Below the pieces are notes generated by a model. It saw nothing but the letters and a program-made list of their open reading frames with translations. It was not told the DNA's origin and did no database searches. Made by a program: the position numbers and the translations under genes. From contig CAZUWV010000006.1 of the NCBI GenBank assembly GCA_964624255.1, positions 1 through 48,640 on the forward strand: a stretch of 48,640 nucleotides of DNA. Direction: 5' to 3'. Positions 24,500 to 32,562 of this stretch are shown here, one piece after another. Every line of letters starts with the position of its first letter. Position 1 is the stretch's first letter. The stretch comes from JAUZQZ01 sp964624255. GTDB lineage: Bacteria; Pseudomonadota; Zetaproteobacteria; Mariprofundales; Mariprofundaceae.

Positions 24500-25483
24500 A
24501 TGAGAGGCTATCTCTTCAGGCGGCTGGCTGGAATGGTTCCGCTGTTGTTCGGCATTACCCTGATTTCTTTTGCCATCATGCATGTAGCGCCGGGCGAGCC
24601 TGCCGCCATTAGCCAGGGACTTAACCCGAAGGTGTCCGCAGCGGATATCAATCGCTTGCGTGCCTACTACGGTCTGGATAAACCCCTGTACATACAATAC
24701 TGGAACTGGCTGAAGCGGCTTGCCGTACTCGATTTTGGGCAATCCTTCGCCTCGGACCACCGCCCTGTTCTGGACAAAATTACCGAGCGCATGCCCATCA
24801 CCATCGGAATTAACGTGTTGGCCATGGCCTTTATCTTTTTCATTGCCATCCCCATTGGCGTTCTTTCTGCGGCGCATAGGGATTCATGGCTTGATCGTGG
24901 CATGACCATCTTTGTCTTTATCGGCTTTGCCATTCCCTCGTTCTGGCTGGGTCTCTTGCTGATGATCGCCTTCGGCGTACACCTTTCATGGCTTCCTATT
25001 TCCGGCATTCACGATTACGACTGGAGGCAAATGGGATTTTGGCAACAACAAGGTGACCTGGCCAAACATCTGCTACTGCCTGTCTTTGTTTCCGCCATCG
25101 GAGGGCTGGCTGGCATGAGCCGATTCATGCGTAGCGGCATGCTGGAAGTTATTCGCGCCGACTATGTGACTACCGCGCGGGCCATGGGTGTGCCGGAATC
25201 AAGCATTCTTTATCGCCATGCGCTGAAAAACGCAATGATCCCTATTATTACCCTACTTGGTCTTTCGATCCCCGGTTTGATCGGCGGTTCCGTCATCGTC
25301 GAACAGTTATTCTCGATTCCAGGCATGGGCCTGCTGTTCTATAACGCGGTACTGGCACGTGATTATCCGCTGGTCATGGGAATCACCGTGATTGGCGCGG
25401 TATTGACGTTACTGGGTAACCTGCTGGCCGACCTTGCTTATGCCTGGACCGATCCACGTATTCGGCATGGAGGAGGAAGGTGA
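24500..25483 (+). CDS. dppB: Peptide ABC transporter permease (DppB/OppB type)
   Basis: This inner-membrane permease begins LFRRLAGMVPLLFGITLISFAIMH, the classic DppB first helix, and has about six membrane segments in 327 residues. The ATPase-coupling EAA loop reads DYVTTARAMGVPESSILYRHALKNAMIP. It should pair with the DppC-type protein encoded immediately downstream (4-bp overlap) and be driven by the ATPases at 5.7-7.8 kb. It follows gltA by 4 bp, which is an unusual operon partner. Confidence 0.92.
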   Translation: MRGYLFRRLAGMVPLLFGITLISFAIMHVAPGEPAAISQGLNPKVSAADINRLRAYYGLDKPLYIQYWNWLKRLAVLDFGQSFASDHRPVLDKITERMPITIGINVLAMAFIFFIAIPIGVLSAAHRDSWLDRGMTIFVFIGFAIPSFWLGLLLMIAFGVHLSWLPISGIHDYDWRQMGFWQQQGDLAKHLLLPVFVSAIGGLAGMSRFMRSGMLEVIRADYVTTARAMGVPESSILYRHALKNAMIPIITLLGLSIPGLIGGSVIVEQLFSIPGMGLLFYNAVLARDYPLVMGITVIGAVLTLLGNLLADLAYAWTDPRIRHGGGR

Positions 25484-26340
25484 ATCACAGCGCTACGGTA
25501 AAGGCGAAGATGCGGAAAAATGTATCTTCGTGGTTTCATCGGCCGCTGATGCTGACAGGCGCTATCATCGTGACTACGGTTGCTATTCTGGCGATACTGG
25601 CACCATGGCTCGCACCTTTCGATCCATCAGCCATTAACGTACATGCCATCCTGTTGCCGCCTTCACGGGAACACTGGTGCGGGACGGACACTCTGGGCCG
25701 CGATGTATTTTCGCGCATGCTGTTTGGCGCGCGGGTATCCCTGTCGGTGGGGTTTGTCGCCGTCGGTATCGCCATCACCGTCGGCGTTATGCTGGGTGCC
25801 GTAGCTGGATATGCGGGTGGGCGCACGGATGCCATGATTATGCGCGCCACGGATATGGTGCTTTGCTTTCCGACATTCTTCCTGATTCTCGCCGTTATCG
25901 CTTTTCTTGAGCCATCCATCTGGAATATCATGATTGTGATCGGCCTGACATCGTGGATGGGGGTAGCAAGGCTGGTACGGGCAGAATTATTGTCCCTGCG
26001 CGGACGTGATTTTGTAATGGCGGCGGAAAGCCTCGGTGTCTCGGCACCACGGATCATCTGGCGCTATTTGCTACCCAATGCCATGGGCCCCATCCTTGTA
26101 TCTGCTGTTCTGGGTATTGCCGGAGCGGTGCTCATTGAATCCGGCCTCTCCTTCCTCGGTCTTGGCGTACAACCCCCCAATGCCTCCTGGGGCAACATTC
26201 TGACCGAGGGTAAGGATAATATTCAAATTGCATGGTGGCTGTCGCTCTATCCGGGCATGGCCATATTATTAACCGTCTTGGGCTATAATTTGTTGGGTGA
26301 AGGCTTGAGGGACATCTTCGATCCCCGCCTCAAGGGCTAG
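25480..26340 (+). CDS. dppC: Peptide ABC transporter permease (DppC/OppC type)
   Basis: This is the second permease. It has the DppC N-terminal helix followed by the HWCGTDTLGRDVFSRMLFGARVSL motif and the EAA loop FVMAAESLGVSAPRIIWRYLLPNAMGP; five to six membrane segments fit the 286 residues. The GTG start overlaps the dppB stop (GTGA). The C-terminus NLLGEGLRDIFDPRLKG is the normal family ending. The stop TAG lies within CTAG, which is duplicated at the far end of the adjoining family A element, so the element landed exactly at the stop without altering the protein. Confidence 0.92.
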   Translation: MNHSATVKAKMRKNVSSWFHRPLMLTGAIIVTTVAILAILAPWLAPFDPSAINVHAILLPPSREHWCGTDTLGRDVFSRMLFGARVSLSVGFVAVGIAITVGVMLGAVAGYAGGRTDAMIMRATDMVLCFPTFFLILAVIAFLEPSIWNIMIVIGLTSWMGVARLVRAELLSLRGRDFVMAAESLGVSAPRIIWRYLLPNAMGPILVSAVLGIAGAVLIESGLSFLGLGVQPPNASWGNILTEGKDNIQIAWWLSLYPGMAILLTVLGYNLLGEGLRDIFDPRLKG

Positions 26341-26500
26341 CCTGAACTATTCATAAATTCTGCCATACCCTTGCTTGTTCCGTTGTCCGTACCGAATCCC
26401 TCGTCGGTCGTCCGTATGCACGCTCACGGTCTCCTTCCTCGGAATCCGTTGCAAACAAAGGATCTGCGCAATCATCACGGCGATTTATGAATAGTTCAGG
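26341..26500 (-). repeat. Complete family A MITE-like element (160 bp)
   Basis: The outer ends CCTGAACTATTCATAAAT and ATTTATGAATAGTTCAGG are perfect complements over 18 bp. CTAG flanks both sides (26337-26340 and 26501-26504), giving a clear 4-bp target duplication. There is no gene inside. It aligns over its whole length, in the opposite orientation, with the 160-bp copy at 42107-42266 (shared CGCCGTGATGATTGC, CCTTTGTT, CCGAGGAAGG, ACGAGGGATT, GGAACAAGCAA). The CC ends and NTAN duplications resemble IS1380-type mobility, which is inference. Confidence 0.88.
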
Positions 26501-26556
26501 CTAGGGGCCCGTCGGACTTATGGAAAACCTGCTGTGCGGCTGATGGTCCCGTCCCC

Positions 26557-27012
26557 ATGATTTATGAAAAAGATATACATTATATGCGTCTTGCCTTGCA
26601 ACAGGCAGCCCTTGCGGAAGAAATAGGTGAAGTGCCTGTTGGATGTATATTGGCGATGGAGAATGGACGGGAATTTTCCGCCTGTAATGCACCCATCTCG
26701 CTACACGACGCTTCTGCGCATGCGGAAATACGCGCCATCCGTGCAGCCTGCGAGGCCATGGAAAATTACCGTCTGACAGGAAGCACCCTTTACGTCACGC
26801 TGGAACCTTGCCCCATGTGCGCTGGCGCTATCATCCATGCCCGTATCGGGCGCGTTGTTTACGGTGCCAAAGATCATAAAACTGGTGCTGTCGAATCGGT
26901 TTTTCAGATACTGTCCGACGTTCGGATGAATCATCGACCGGACATTACAGGAGGCATACTGGCCGAGCATTGCGGAACCATGCTACGGCGATTTTTTCGT
27001 CAACGCAGGTAG
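26557..27012 (+). CDS. tadA: tRNA adenosine(34) deaminase
   Basis: TadA deaminates A34 of tRNA-Arg(ACG) to inosine. The zinc cytidine-deaminase motif is intact: HAE (His55, Glu57) and PCPMC (Cys85, Cys88), with TLEPCPMCAGAIIHARIGRVVYGAKDHKTGAVES following the family closely. It has 151 residues, slightly shorter than the 167 of E. coli. ATG 26557 gives an N-terminus aligned with known TadA (HYMRLALQQA). It is convergent with lpxB and lies 57 bp after the family A element. Confidence 0.94.
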   Translation: MIYEKDIHYMRLALQQAALAEEIGEVPVGCILAMENGREFSACNAPISLHDASAHAEIRAIRAACEAMENYRLTGSTLYVTLEPCPMCAGAIIHARIGRVVYGAKDHKTGAVESVFQILSDVRMNHRPDITGGILAEHCGTMLRRFFRQRR

Positions 27013-27016
27013 ATAA

Positions 27017-27030
27017 AGGTCCGTGGACCT
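27017..27030. terminator. Possible hairpin between tadA and lpxB
   Basis: AGGTCC and GGACCT form a short perfect stem with a GT loop in the 26-bp gap between convergent genes. A TTTT run follows after GCCGCC, too far for a textbook terminator, so the assignment is weak. Confidence 0.3.
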
Positions 27031-27038
27031 GCCGCCTT

Positions 27039-28124
27039 TTACGAGGCCATCATGCGCATGGCCATTGCAGCCACGGTATCGCCGGGGTCATCGTCTCCAA
27101 GCATCGCGCGCAATGAGGCAAACATTGCCCGCTGTCGCATGGCCTCCCCTCCCCCCTGAAGTAATAATGGTTGCACCGACCGGACAATATTTTCCACCGT
27201 CGCCTCATCCTGAATGAGTTCCGGCATTACGGATGCGTGCAACAGGATATTAGCGAGGCCGAGGAAGGGAACCCGAACAAGCTTTTTCGCCATGAACAAG
27301 GTCAGGAGAGATGTACGGTAAACCAGTACGGTGGGCACATCCCACAACGCCAGCTCGAGCGTCGCCGTGCCTGATACAGCGATAGCCGCATCCGCCCGTA
27401 ACGCAAAGCCCTTCTCCATTCGCCTGATCGGGATGGCACCCTCTCGAAGCAGTGGATCCAGCAGAGTTTCATCCACGCCCGGCGCAACAGGGACAATACA
27501 GCGCATACCCGGGTATTGACGTTGAAGTTTTCTCCACGATTCCGCGAGTAACGGCATGTGATGAGCCAATTCGGAAGGGCGACTCCCCGGCAATATCGCC
27601 AGAACAGGCGTTTCCGGCGTAAGGCCCAGCCGTTGCCTGAATTCGGCCCTGTTCCATCCCGCTGCACATGTAGCTGCACTTGGATTGCCTACATAACGGG
27701 CCTCAATTCTGCGCTTCTCAAACCACTCCGGCTCGAATGGCAGAATACATGCCAGCTTATCCTGGGACCGTTTCAGACGCCCCGCCCGCCATGCGCCCCA
27801 GGCCCAGAGTTTGGGGGCAATATAGTGTAATACCGGGATACCAAGCTTGCGTAAACGTGTACCCACATTGATATGAAATCCCGGAAAGTCCACCAGTATG
27901 GCGATCTCCGGCTTATTGTAGCCAGCCCATTCGAGGATGTCGTTTCTGGCACGACGGATGCGCGGCAATGCCTTCAGAACATCACTTACACCCATCACAT
28001 TCAGCTGCTTCATATCAATTAACGTCTCGCAACCCTCATGTTTCATGGAAGGACCCGTAATTCCGAAAATTTCAGTACCATCGCATCCGGCGCGGAGACT
28101 TCTGATAACAGCCGCTGCATGCAT
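27039..28124 (-). CDS. lpxB: Lipid-A-disaccharide synthase (start uncertain)
   Basis: LpxB joins UDP-diacylglucosamine and lipid X to make lipid A disaccharide at the inner membrane. Family landmarks include MGVSDVLKALPRI, ILVDFPGFHINVGTRLRKLGIPVLHYIAPKLWAWG, LPGSRPSELAHHMPLL and VSGTATLELALWDVPTVLVYR. The first in-frame ATG (28124) yields 361 residues but omits the conserved N-terminus ISILISAGEASGD, which is encoded in frame upstream without ATG, GTG or TTG. Initiation may be at ATT 28163 (GGGAGA upstream) or CTG 28178; an in-frame stop at 28194-28196 limits the extension. Confidence 0.9.
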   Translation of the reverse strand: MHAAAVIRSLRAGCDGTEIFGITGPSMKHEGCETLIDMKQLNVMGVSDVLKALPRIRRARNDILEWAGYNKPEIAILVDFPGFHINVGTRLRKLGIPVLHYIAPKLWAWGAWRAGRLKRSQDKLACILPFEPEWFEKRRIEARYVGNPSAATCAAGWNRAEFRQRLGLTPETPVLAILPGSRPSELAHHMPLLAESWRKLQRQYPGMRCIVPVAPGVDETLLDPLLREGAIPIRRMEKGFALRADAAIAVSGTATLELALWDVPTVLVYRTSLLTLFMAKKLVRVPFLGLANILLHASVMPELIQDEATVENIVRSVQPLLLQGGGEAMRQRAMFASLRAMLGDDDPGDTVAAMAMRMMAS

Positions 28125-28150
28125 ATCCCCCGATGCTTCACCGGCGCTGA

Positions 28151-28246
28151 TCAGTATACTAATAGTATTTTCTCCCAGGGTTTTGCAATTGGCTCAGGCG
28201 AGCGCAATCGACAATTCCGATTTTGACCAGTTGGATATATTACCAT
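28151..28246 (-). CDS. Short leader reading frame overlapping lpxB 5' end
   Basis: ATG 28246 is preceded by a near-perfect AGGAGG with ideal spacing, stronger than any signal for lpxB itself. The frame encodes 31 residues (MVIYPTGQNR...) and stops inside the lpxB N-terminal region in another frame. It could be a leader peptide coupling translation into lpxB, or the remains of the original lpxB start after a frame-shifting change. I do not recognise the peptide. Confidence 0.35.
   Translation of the reverse strand: MVIYPTGQNRNCRLRSPEPIAKPWEKILLVY
28180..28195. repeat. Family B-like solo terminus at lpxB 5' end
   Basis: GTTTTGCAATTGGCTC matches the family B right terminus GTTTTGCAAGAGGCTC at 14 of 16 positions. 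No second end is found, and sequence on the element side is conserved lpxB coding sequence, so it would be a solo end or a chance match. Confidence 0.35.
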
Positions 28247-28303
28247 ATAATTTCCTCCTGCCTTTTTCCAGAGTGGACAACGTAGGTGCGAAACGGGACA
28301 GAT

Positions 28304-29851
28304 TTATGGGGGTACGGATTTATGGGGTAGTTGATGCTCACCATGATGGATTTTAACTTTCAACAATCCTGACAGGCTTCCATCTGCGGCAGGTATAAAG
28401 TTGGAGATACGTGGCCCATATACGGCAATCACAGGTTCATACCATAATGGAATATACACCTGGTCCGCAGCCATCTGCCGCTCTACTCGCCCGTACAGTT
28501 GGCGGCGCTTCCGCCGATTTTCTGTCCGTGCGGCTGCATCCAGCCATCGGTCCACGTCGCGATTGCTGTAGCGACCGCGATTGGCGCCTTTGGGTGGCCA
28601 CATATCCGAAGATAATATCCAGCGGTAAATATCCGGATCTACAACCCCTACCCACGAAAGCGAATAGACCTGGAAGTCTCCCCGCCTGATACGAGCATAA
28701 AATCCGCCCCACTCCAGTGATTCGATATGCACGTTTACACCAATACCATGCCACATGGAAGCGATGGCGGTAGCCAGACGTAGACGGGTCGGATCGGTGC
28801 TGGTTCGATAGTTCAGTGTAAAACGGGCGCCGTTGGCTTTGCGTGGATAACCGGCTTCATCCAGTAAACGTTCAGCGGTTGCGGGGTCAAATGGCGTTAC
28901 AGGTAGGCGGATGGCTGCCCAGTGCGTGGGCGAGAGCACTGTTTCAGCTATTTTTGGCAGATTGAAAAACAGGGCCTTCTTGAGCCGCGCGCGGTCCGTC
29001 GCCAGAGCCAAAGCATGACGCACACGCACATCTTTGAGTATGGGATCACGCAAATTTAGCCCGAGATAGGAAAAGGTTGTTGAAGCACGGCTGACAATGG
29101 TCAGTTGCTTTTGGCGACGCAAATAGGGCAGCAGGTGCGGCGGTAAATCATTTTCGGTAAAATCCAGGTCCCCATGTGCCAGTTTGAGGCTGCGCGTAAC
29201 AGGGTTCTTGACTGTCACGAATAACAAACGCCGGACTTGTCCGCGCGTGTCCGATTGCTCCAGCATAAGACCACGCCGATCCCAGCTTACCAGATGGCAT
29301 GGTCCGCAGCCGATAATGCTACGCGCCTGCTGCCCCATGGCCGCCAGGCGTGCTGGAAGTATACCGATGGACAAGCGCGTTAACAGGGATGCGTCCGGCT
29401 TGCTGAGATGGATAACCAGCTCTCGCTCCGAGACAGCTTCCACGTTGCGAATAGCCGCGAAACCGGCACGCAGCGGGCTGGCCTTGCTCGCATCTCTGAT
29501 AGCGTTCAGCGTCGCGGCCACGTCCGCTGCACGCACGGGTATGCCATTACTGAATTTCAATCCGGGCCGCAGAAAGAAATACCATGTCAGAGCATCCGGA
29601 TGTTCCCAGCGTATGGCGGCATCTGGATGTGGTTCAAAATGCGTATCCAGCCTGACAAGACCACGATGTAATAGTTCCTGAATGCGATGCGATGCAGCAT
29701 CGGTAGCATAGCGGGGGTCCAGGCTCATCGGCGTTTGCGCCAGCCCGATACGAATCTCGTTGCGCCCCGGTACGGATTGCTGGCAAGCCGAAACCGCCAG
29801 CAATATGAGCAGTGAAAGCAGAAACAACTGTGAACGCATCACCGCTGCCAT
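28304..29851 (-). CDS. Peptide-binding lipoprotein (ABC transporter, SBP family 5)
   Basis: This is an extracytoplasmic solute-binding protein of the DppA/OppA class. The lipoprotein signal ends at the lipobox LAVSAC (Cys about residue 23), so it is anchored to a membrane. SBP_bac_5 features follow: LDPRYATDAASHRIQELLHRGLV, WYFFLRPGLKFSNGIPVRAADV and LATDRARLKKALF, with the C-terminal PLWYEP segment. It has 515 residues. It overlaps the upstream rRNA methyltransferase by 13 bp. It is the likely partner of the dispersed permeases and ATPases. The stop lies within a short tandem duplication (GGATTTATGGGG, near 28303-28326). Confidence 0.87.
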   Translation of the reverse strand: MAAVMRSQLFLLSLLILLAVSACQQSVPGRNEIRIGLAQTPMSLDPRYATDAASHRIQELLHRGLVRLDTHFEPHPDAAIRWEHPDALTWYFFLRPGLKFSNGIPVRAADVAATLNAIRDASKASPLRAGFAAIRNVEAVSERELVIHLSKPDASLLTRLSIGILPARLAAMGQQARSIIGCGPCHLVSWDRRGLMLEQSDTRGQVRRLLFVTVKNPVTRSLKLAHGDLDFTENDLPPHLLPYLRRQKQLTIVSRASTTFSYLGLNLRDPILKDVRVRHALALATDRARLKKALFFNLPKIAETVLSPTHWAAIRLPVTPFDPATAERLLDEAGYPRKANGARFTLNYRTSTDPTRLRLATAIASMWHGIGVNVHIESLEWGGFYARIRRGDFQVYSLSWVGVVDPDIYRWILSSDMWPPKGANRGRYSNRDVDRWLDAAARTENRRKRRQLYGRVERQMAADQVYIPLWYEPVIAVYGPRISNFIPAADGSLSGLLKVKIHHGEHQLPHKSVPP

Positions 29852-30951
29852 AGACTCATCGCTTCCACATGGTCGGTATAGGGGAACAGATCAAAGGCTC
29901 GGAGCGCACGCAAGTGATAGCCCAGTTGACGTAGCTCCGCCGCATCGCGGGCGCCGGATGCAGCGTCGCAGTTCACCATAATAATCCTGCTCGGCAGCAA
30001 TGCCCCCATGCTTCGGCAAATTCTTTTTGCACCTTTTCTGGGTGGATCGAGAATCAGTACATCCGCGCCACAAAAACCGCTTAAATCAAAAGGCTCGAAG
30101 AGATTGACCGGCTCATATCGGGCATCCAGACCATATCTCCTGGCGCTGGCGTTGGCCTGTCGAACACTGGATACAGATGCATCTGCACCCCTGACTTCCG
30201 CGCCTGACGTATACGCCAGCGGCAACGACAAATTGCCAACGCCGCAGAAGAAATCAGCCACGAAACGAGGTGTCTCCGCCCACGCTTGTACCTGCCGCAC
30301 CATGTCTGCGTTGCTAGCGGCATTTCCCTGGATGAAATCATCAGGGCCGACGGATAATTGAATGAGCACATCACCTGCCGGGATCATGTCGTGCAGTATT
30401 TTTGCCGGGCGGTCCAATGGTACGGTCGCCGAACGGGCACGCCACCACGGAACAATGGAACCGGTGCGAGGACATTCGTGTAGAGAGGAGAGCAAATGCC
30501 TCGCCGCCTTGGAATCGCTACCCCTCAAGGGGGCTTCGAATACCAGGTGCAAGCCGTCTGCCAACTGCGTCATCCGAACGGATTCGACACTGTCGGGAAT
30601 ATTCCGCTGAAGTTGCAAGCGCAGTGCATCCATCTCAGGGCAAACCATTTTGCACTCGGTCGTCCGAACCACTGTGTGGCTGCGTCTTGCATGGAAACCC
30701 AAAAAAACACCCTTTTCGTCTTGTCCGCGCCACCAACGGGCACGACGGCGCTGCCCATGCCTGGTATCCCCCTGTATGGCATGCCACACGGTATCTTCAC
30801 CCATAAAGGGTAGAAAAGCATCCCTGACCCATGCCGATTTTATCTCCGCATGATGTGCCGGATCAATCAATTGCAGAGCACAGCCGCCACATGTATCGGC
30901 AGCGGTGCAAGCCGCTTTAATACGCATGGCAGGCTTGGTTGCTACCCGCAT
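29839..30951 (-). CDS. 23S rRNA (uracil-5-)-methyltransferase, RlmD/RlmC type
   Basis: This is a SAM-dependent RNA m5U methyltransferase. The iron-sulfur motif C-x5-CGGC (Cys15, 21, 24) plus a later Cys matches RlmD, while the 370-residue length and absence of an N-terminal TRAM domain match RlmC. The methyltransferase core has FVADFFCGVGNLSLPLA, DVLILDPPRKGAKR and the catalytic cysteine in VNCDAASGARD, where SCNPAT is usual. The C-terminal base DHVEAM is normal. Whether it targets U747, U1939 or both cannot be told from sequence. Confidence 0.85.
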   Translation of the reverse strand: MRVATKPAMRIKAACTAADTCGGCALQLIDPAHHAEIKSAWVRDAFLPFMGEDTVWHAIQGDTRHGQRRRARWWRGQDEKGVFLGFHARRSHTVVRTTECKMVCPEMDALRLQLQRNIPDSVESVRMTQLADGLHLVFEAPLRGSDSKAARHLLSSLHECPRTGSIVPWWRARSATVPLDRPAKILHDMIPAGDVLIQLSVGPDDFIQGNAASNADMVRQVQAWAETPRFVADFFCGVGNLSLPLAYTSGAEVRGADASVSSVRQANASARRYGLDARYEPVNLFEPFDLSGFCGADVLILDPPRKGAKRICRSMGALLPSRIIMVNCDAASGARDAAELRQLGYHLRALRAFDLFPYTDHVEAMSLWQR

Positions 30952-30960
30952 CCCATCATG

Positions 30961-32097
30961 TCATGTCAAGCCCAATGCATGTGTCCGGCTAAACTGTTTG
31001 AGGAAAGATGGAGCAGTTGTCGGAGTATTAAATGACTGAATATTCAATTTGAACAATTCTCCCATACCCTGGGGTATCAGCATGCGTTTTATGTCTGCTA
31101 TGGCTTGCATGTTTTTTACATCCGTGGACGCAGCCAATTGCTCAAGACGCATCTGAACGGACGGACTCTGGGCCAGCCATGCGCCCTGAGTCATCCAGCA
31201 AGACGTACCCAGCCCGGCCTCTCTCCCCGCCATATTCAAAGCGGTAAAATCAACGTGGGCCGTAATATCCCTGCTCCCGGGATTGGTAAGTACGTCATCC
31301 AGCGCCTGGTGTCGCAAGTGGGCCAGTAGCGTTCCCTCTCTGCGACCTGGACGGTAATACTCACTTGCAGCGTATCCATAATCCACGCAAAACAGATACC
31401 CTCTTTGCATGCATGCGGCAACATCTTTTTGCCAGGATGCAAGGCATGGGTTCCATTCACTATGGTAGCCCTCTGGCCACGCCTGTACATGAGACAAGGC
31501 AATCGCAGGCGGGTCATTTAACGGACGTTCCCCCCACGCAAAGCCTCCGCCATCCCGACATACGCCTCGTTCGTACAGGGATTGACGGCGCCATACGAAG
31601 CAGCGTACGGGAAAAGCATCGGGTAATTCATTGCAGAAATACAGGATGTTCTCCTGGGCTTCCACTTCGTTCAGGCGGGAAACTTGCCGCACGCTTATCC
31701 CTTCGCGCTGGTAGCATGCACGTTGTCGTCGGCGCATGTATCTGCTGGCCTCCACAGCGACGATGCTACCGGGCAAGGCGTATCCCGCCTGATCCAGCGA
31801 CTTGATAACCTCACATATCAGACGCCCGTTTCCTCCCCCCTGCTCAACCAGACACCATTGTGCGGGGTTTCCCAGTCGTTTCCAGCCCCAAAAGATCAGG
31901 TCAGCCAATGCCAGGGCAAGCCACGAACCCATATCCGGGCCGGTTACAAAATCTCCCGACTCACCAAATACTTCAGCGGATTCATAATAGCCGCACTCGG
32001 GCGCATACAGGGCATCTCGCATAAACGCATCGAACGGCAGCCAGCCACCTGCACACTCAATGTGTTTGCGGATCCTGTCCGCCAGCAAACTGGTCAC
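30961..32097 (-). CDS. MidA/NDUFAF7-family SAM-dependent methyltransferase
   Basis: The protein matches the DUF185/MidA family, whose mitochondrial member methylates an arginine of complex I; the bacterial target is generally unknown. Landmarks are GYYESAEVFGESGDFVTGPDMGSWLALALADLI, the SAM-binding VEQGGGNGRL, ILYFCNELPDAFPV and FCVDYGYAASEYYRPGRREGTLLAHLRH. It has 378 residues. It is divergent from trxA, with a 90-bp gap. It is the first gene of the run leading to lpxB. Confidence 0.85.
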   Translation of the reverse strand: MTSLLADRIRKHIECAGGWLPFDAFMRDALYAPECGYYESAEVFGESGDFVTGPDMGSWLALALADLIFWGWKRLGNPAQWCLVEQGGGNGRLICEVIKSLDQAGYALPGSIVAVEASRYMRRRQRACYQREGISVRQVSRLNEVEAQENILYFCNELPDAFPVRCFVWRRQSLYERGVCRDGGGFAWGERPLNDPPAIALSHVQAWPEGYHSEWNPCLASWQKDVAACMQRGYLFCVDYGYAASEYYRPGRREGTLLAHLRHQALDDVLTNPGSRDITAHVDFTALNMAGREAGLGTSCWMTQGAWLAQSPSVQMRLEQLAASTDVKNMQAIADIKRMLIPQGMGELFKLNIQSFNTPTTAPSFLKQFSRTHALGLT

Positions 32098-32187
32098 GGT
32101 ATATCGGTCATGGTTGACGCCTCCCCCCTTCTACAGCTACGGTATGCACTATAAGTATCAGTCGAACATCGAATGGGAGGCCGTCAA

Positions 32188-32520
32188 ATGGCATCTGAAC
32201 ATATTACTCACGTCAGTGACGACAGCTTTGAAAATGACGTCTTAAAAGCATCTGGCCCCGTCATAGTCGATTTCTGGGCACCGTGGTGTGGTCCCTGCAA
32301 GCAAATCGCGCCCATTCTCGATGAAATTGCGAATGAAATGCATGACCGGATTACCATCGCCAAAATCAATATTGACGACAACCCGAACACGCCTGGAAAA
32401 TACGGGGTACGCGGCATTCCCACACTTATGCTGTTTCGTGACGGCAATGTGCAGGGTACCAAGGTAGGTGCCATTAACAAAAGAAAACTAGTCGAGCTTA
32501 TTGAAGAGCACCTGGACTGA
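32188..32520 (+). CDS. trxA: Thioredoxin
   Basis: Thioredoxin is the general cytoplasmic disulfide reductant. The active site is FWAPWCGPCKQIAP, and the cis-proline loop is GIPTLMLF. It has 110 residues. ATG 32188 is chosen over ATG 32173 because GGGAGG at 32175-32180 fits as its ribosome-binding site and MASEHITHVSD is a typical thioredoxin start. It stands alone, divergent from the MidA-type gene and convergent with the TolC-type gene. Confidence 0.96.
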   Translation: MASEHITHVSDDSFENDVLKASGPVIVDFWAPWCGPCKQIAPILDEIANEMHDRITIAKINIDDNPNTPGKYGVRGIPTLMLFRDGNVQGTKVGAINKRKLVELIEEHLD

Positions 32521-32534
32521 CGGATTAGCGACAA

Positions 32535-32552
32535 GCAGGGTACCCCCCCTGC
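32535..32552. terminator. Possible hairpin between trxA and tolC-like gene
   Basis: GCAGGG and CCCTGC can pair across TACCCC in the 42-bp convergent gap. There is no adjacent U-run on either strand, so it is a weak terminator candidate. Confidence 0.25.
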
Positions 32553-32562
32553 CCTGAAACCG

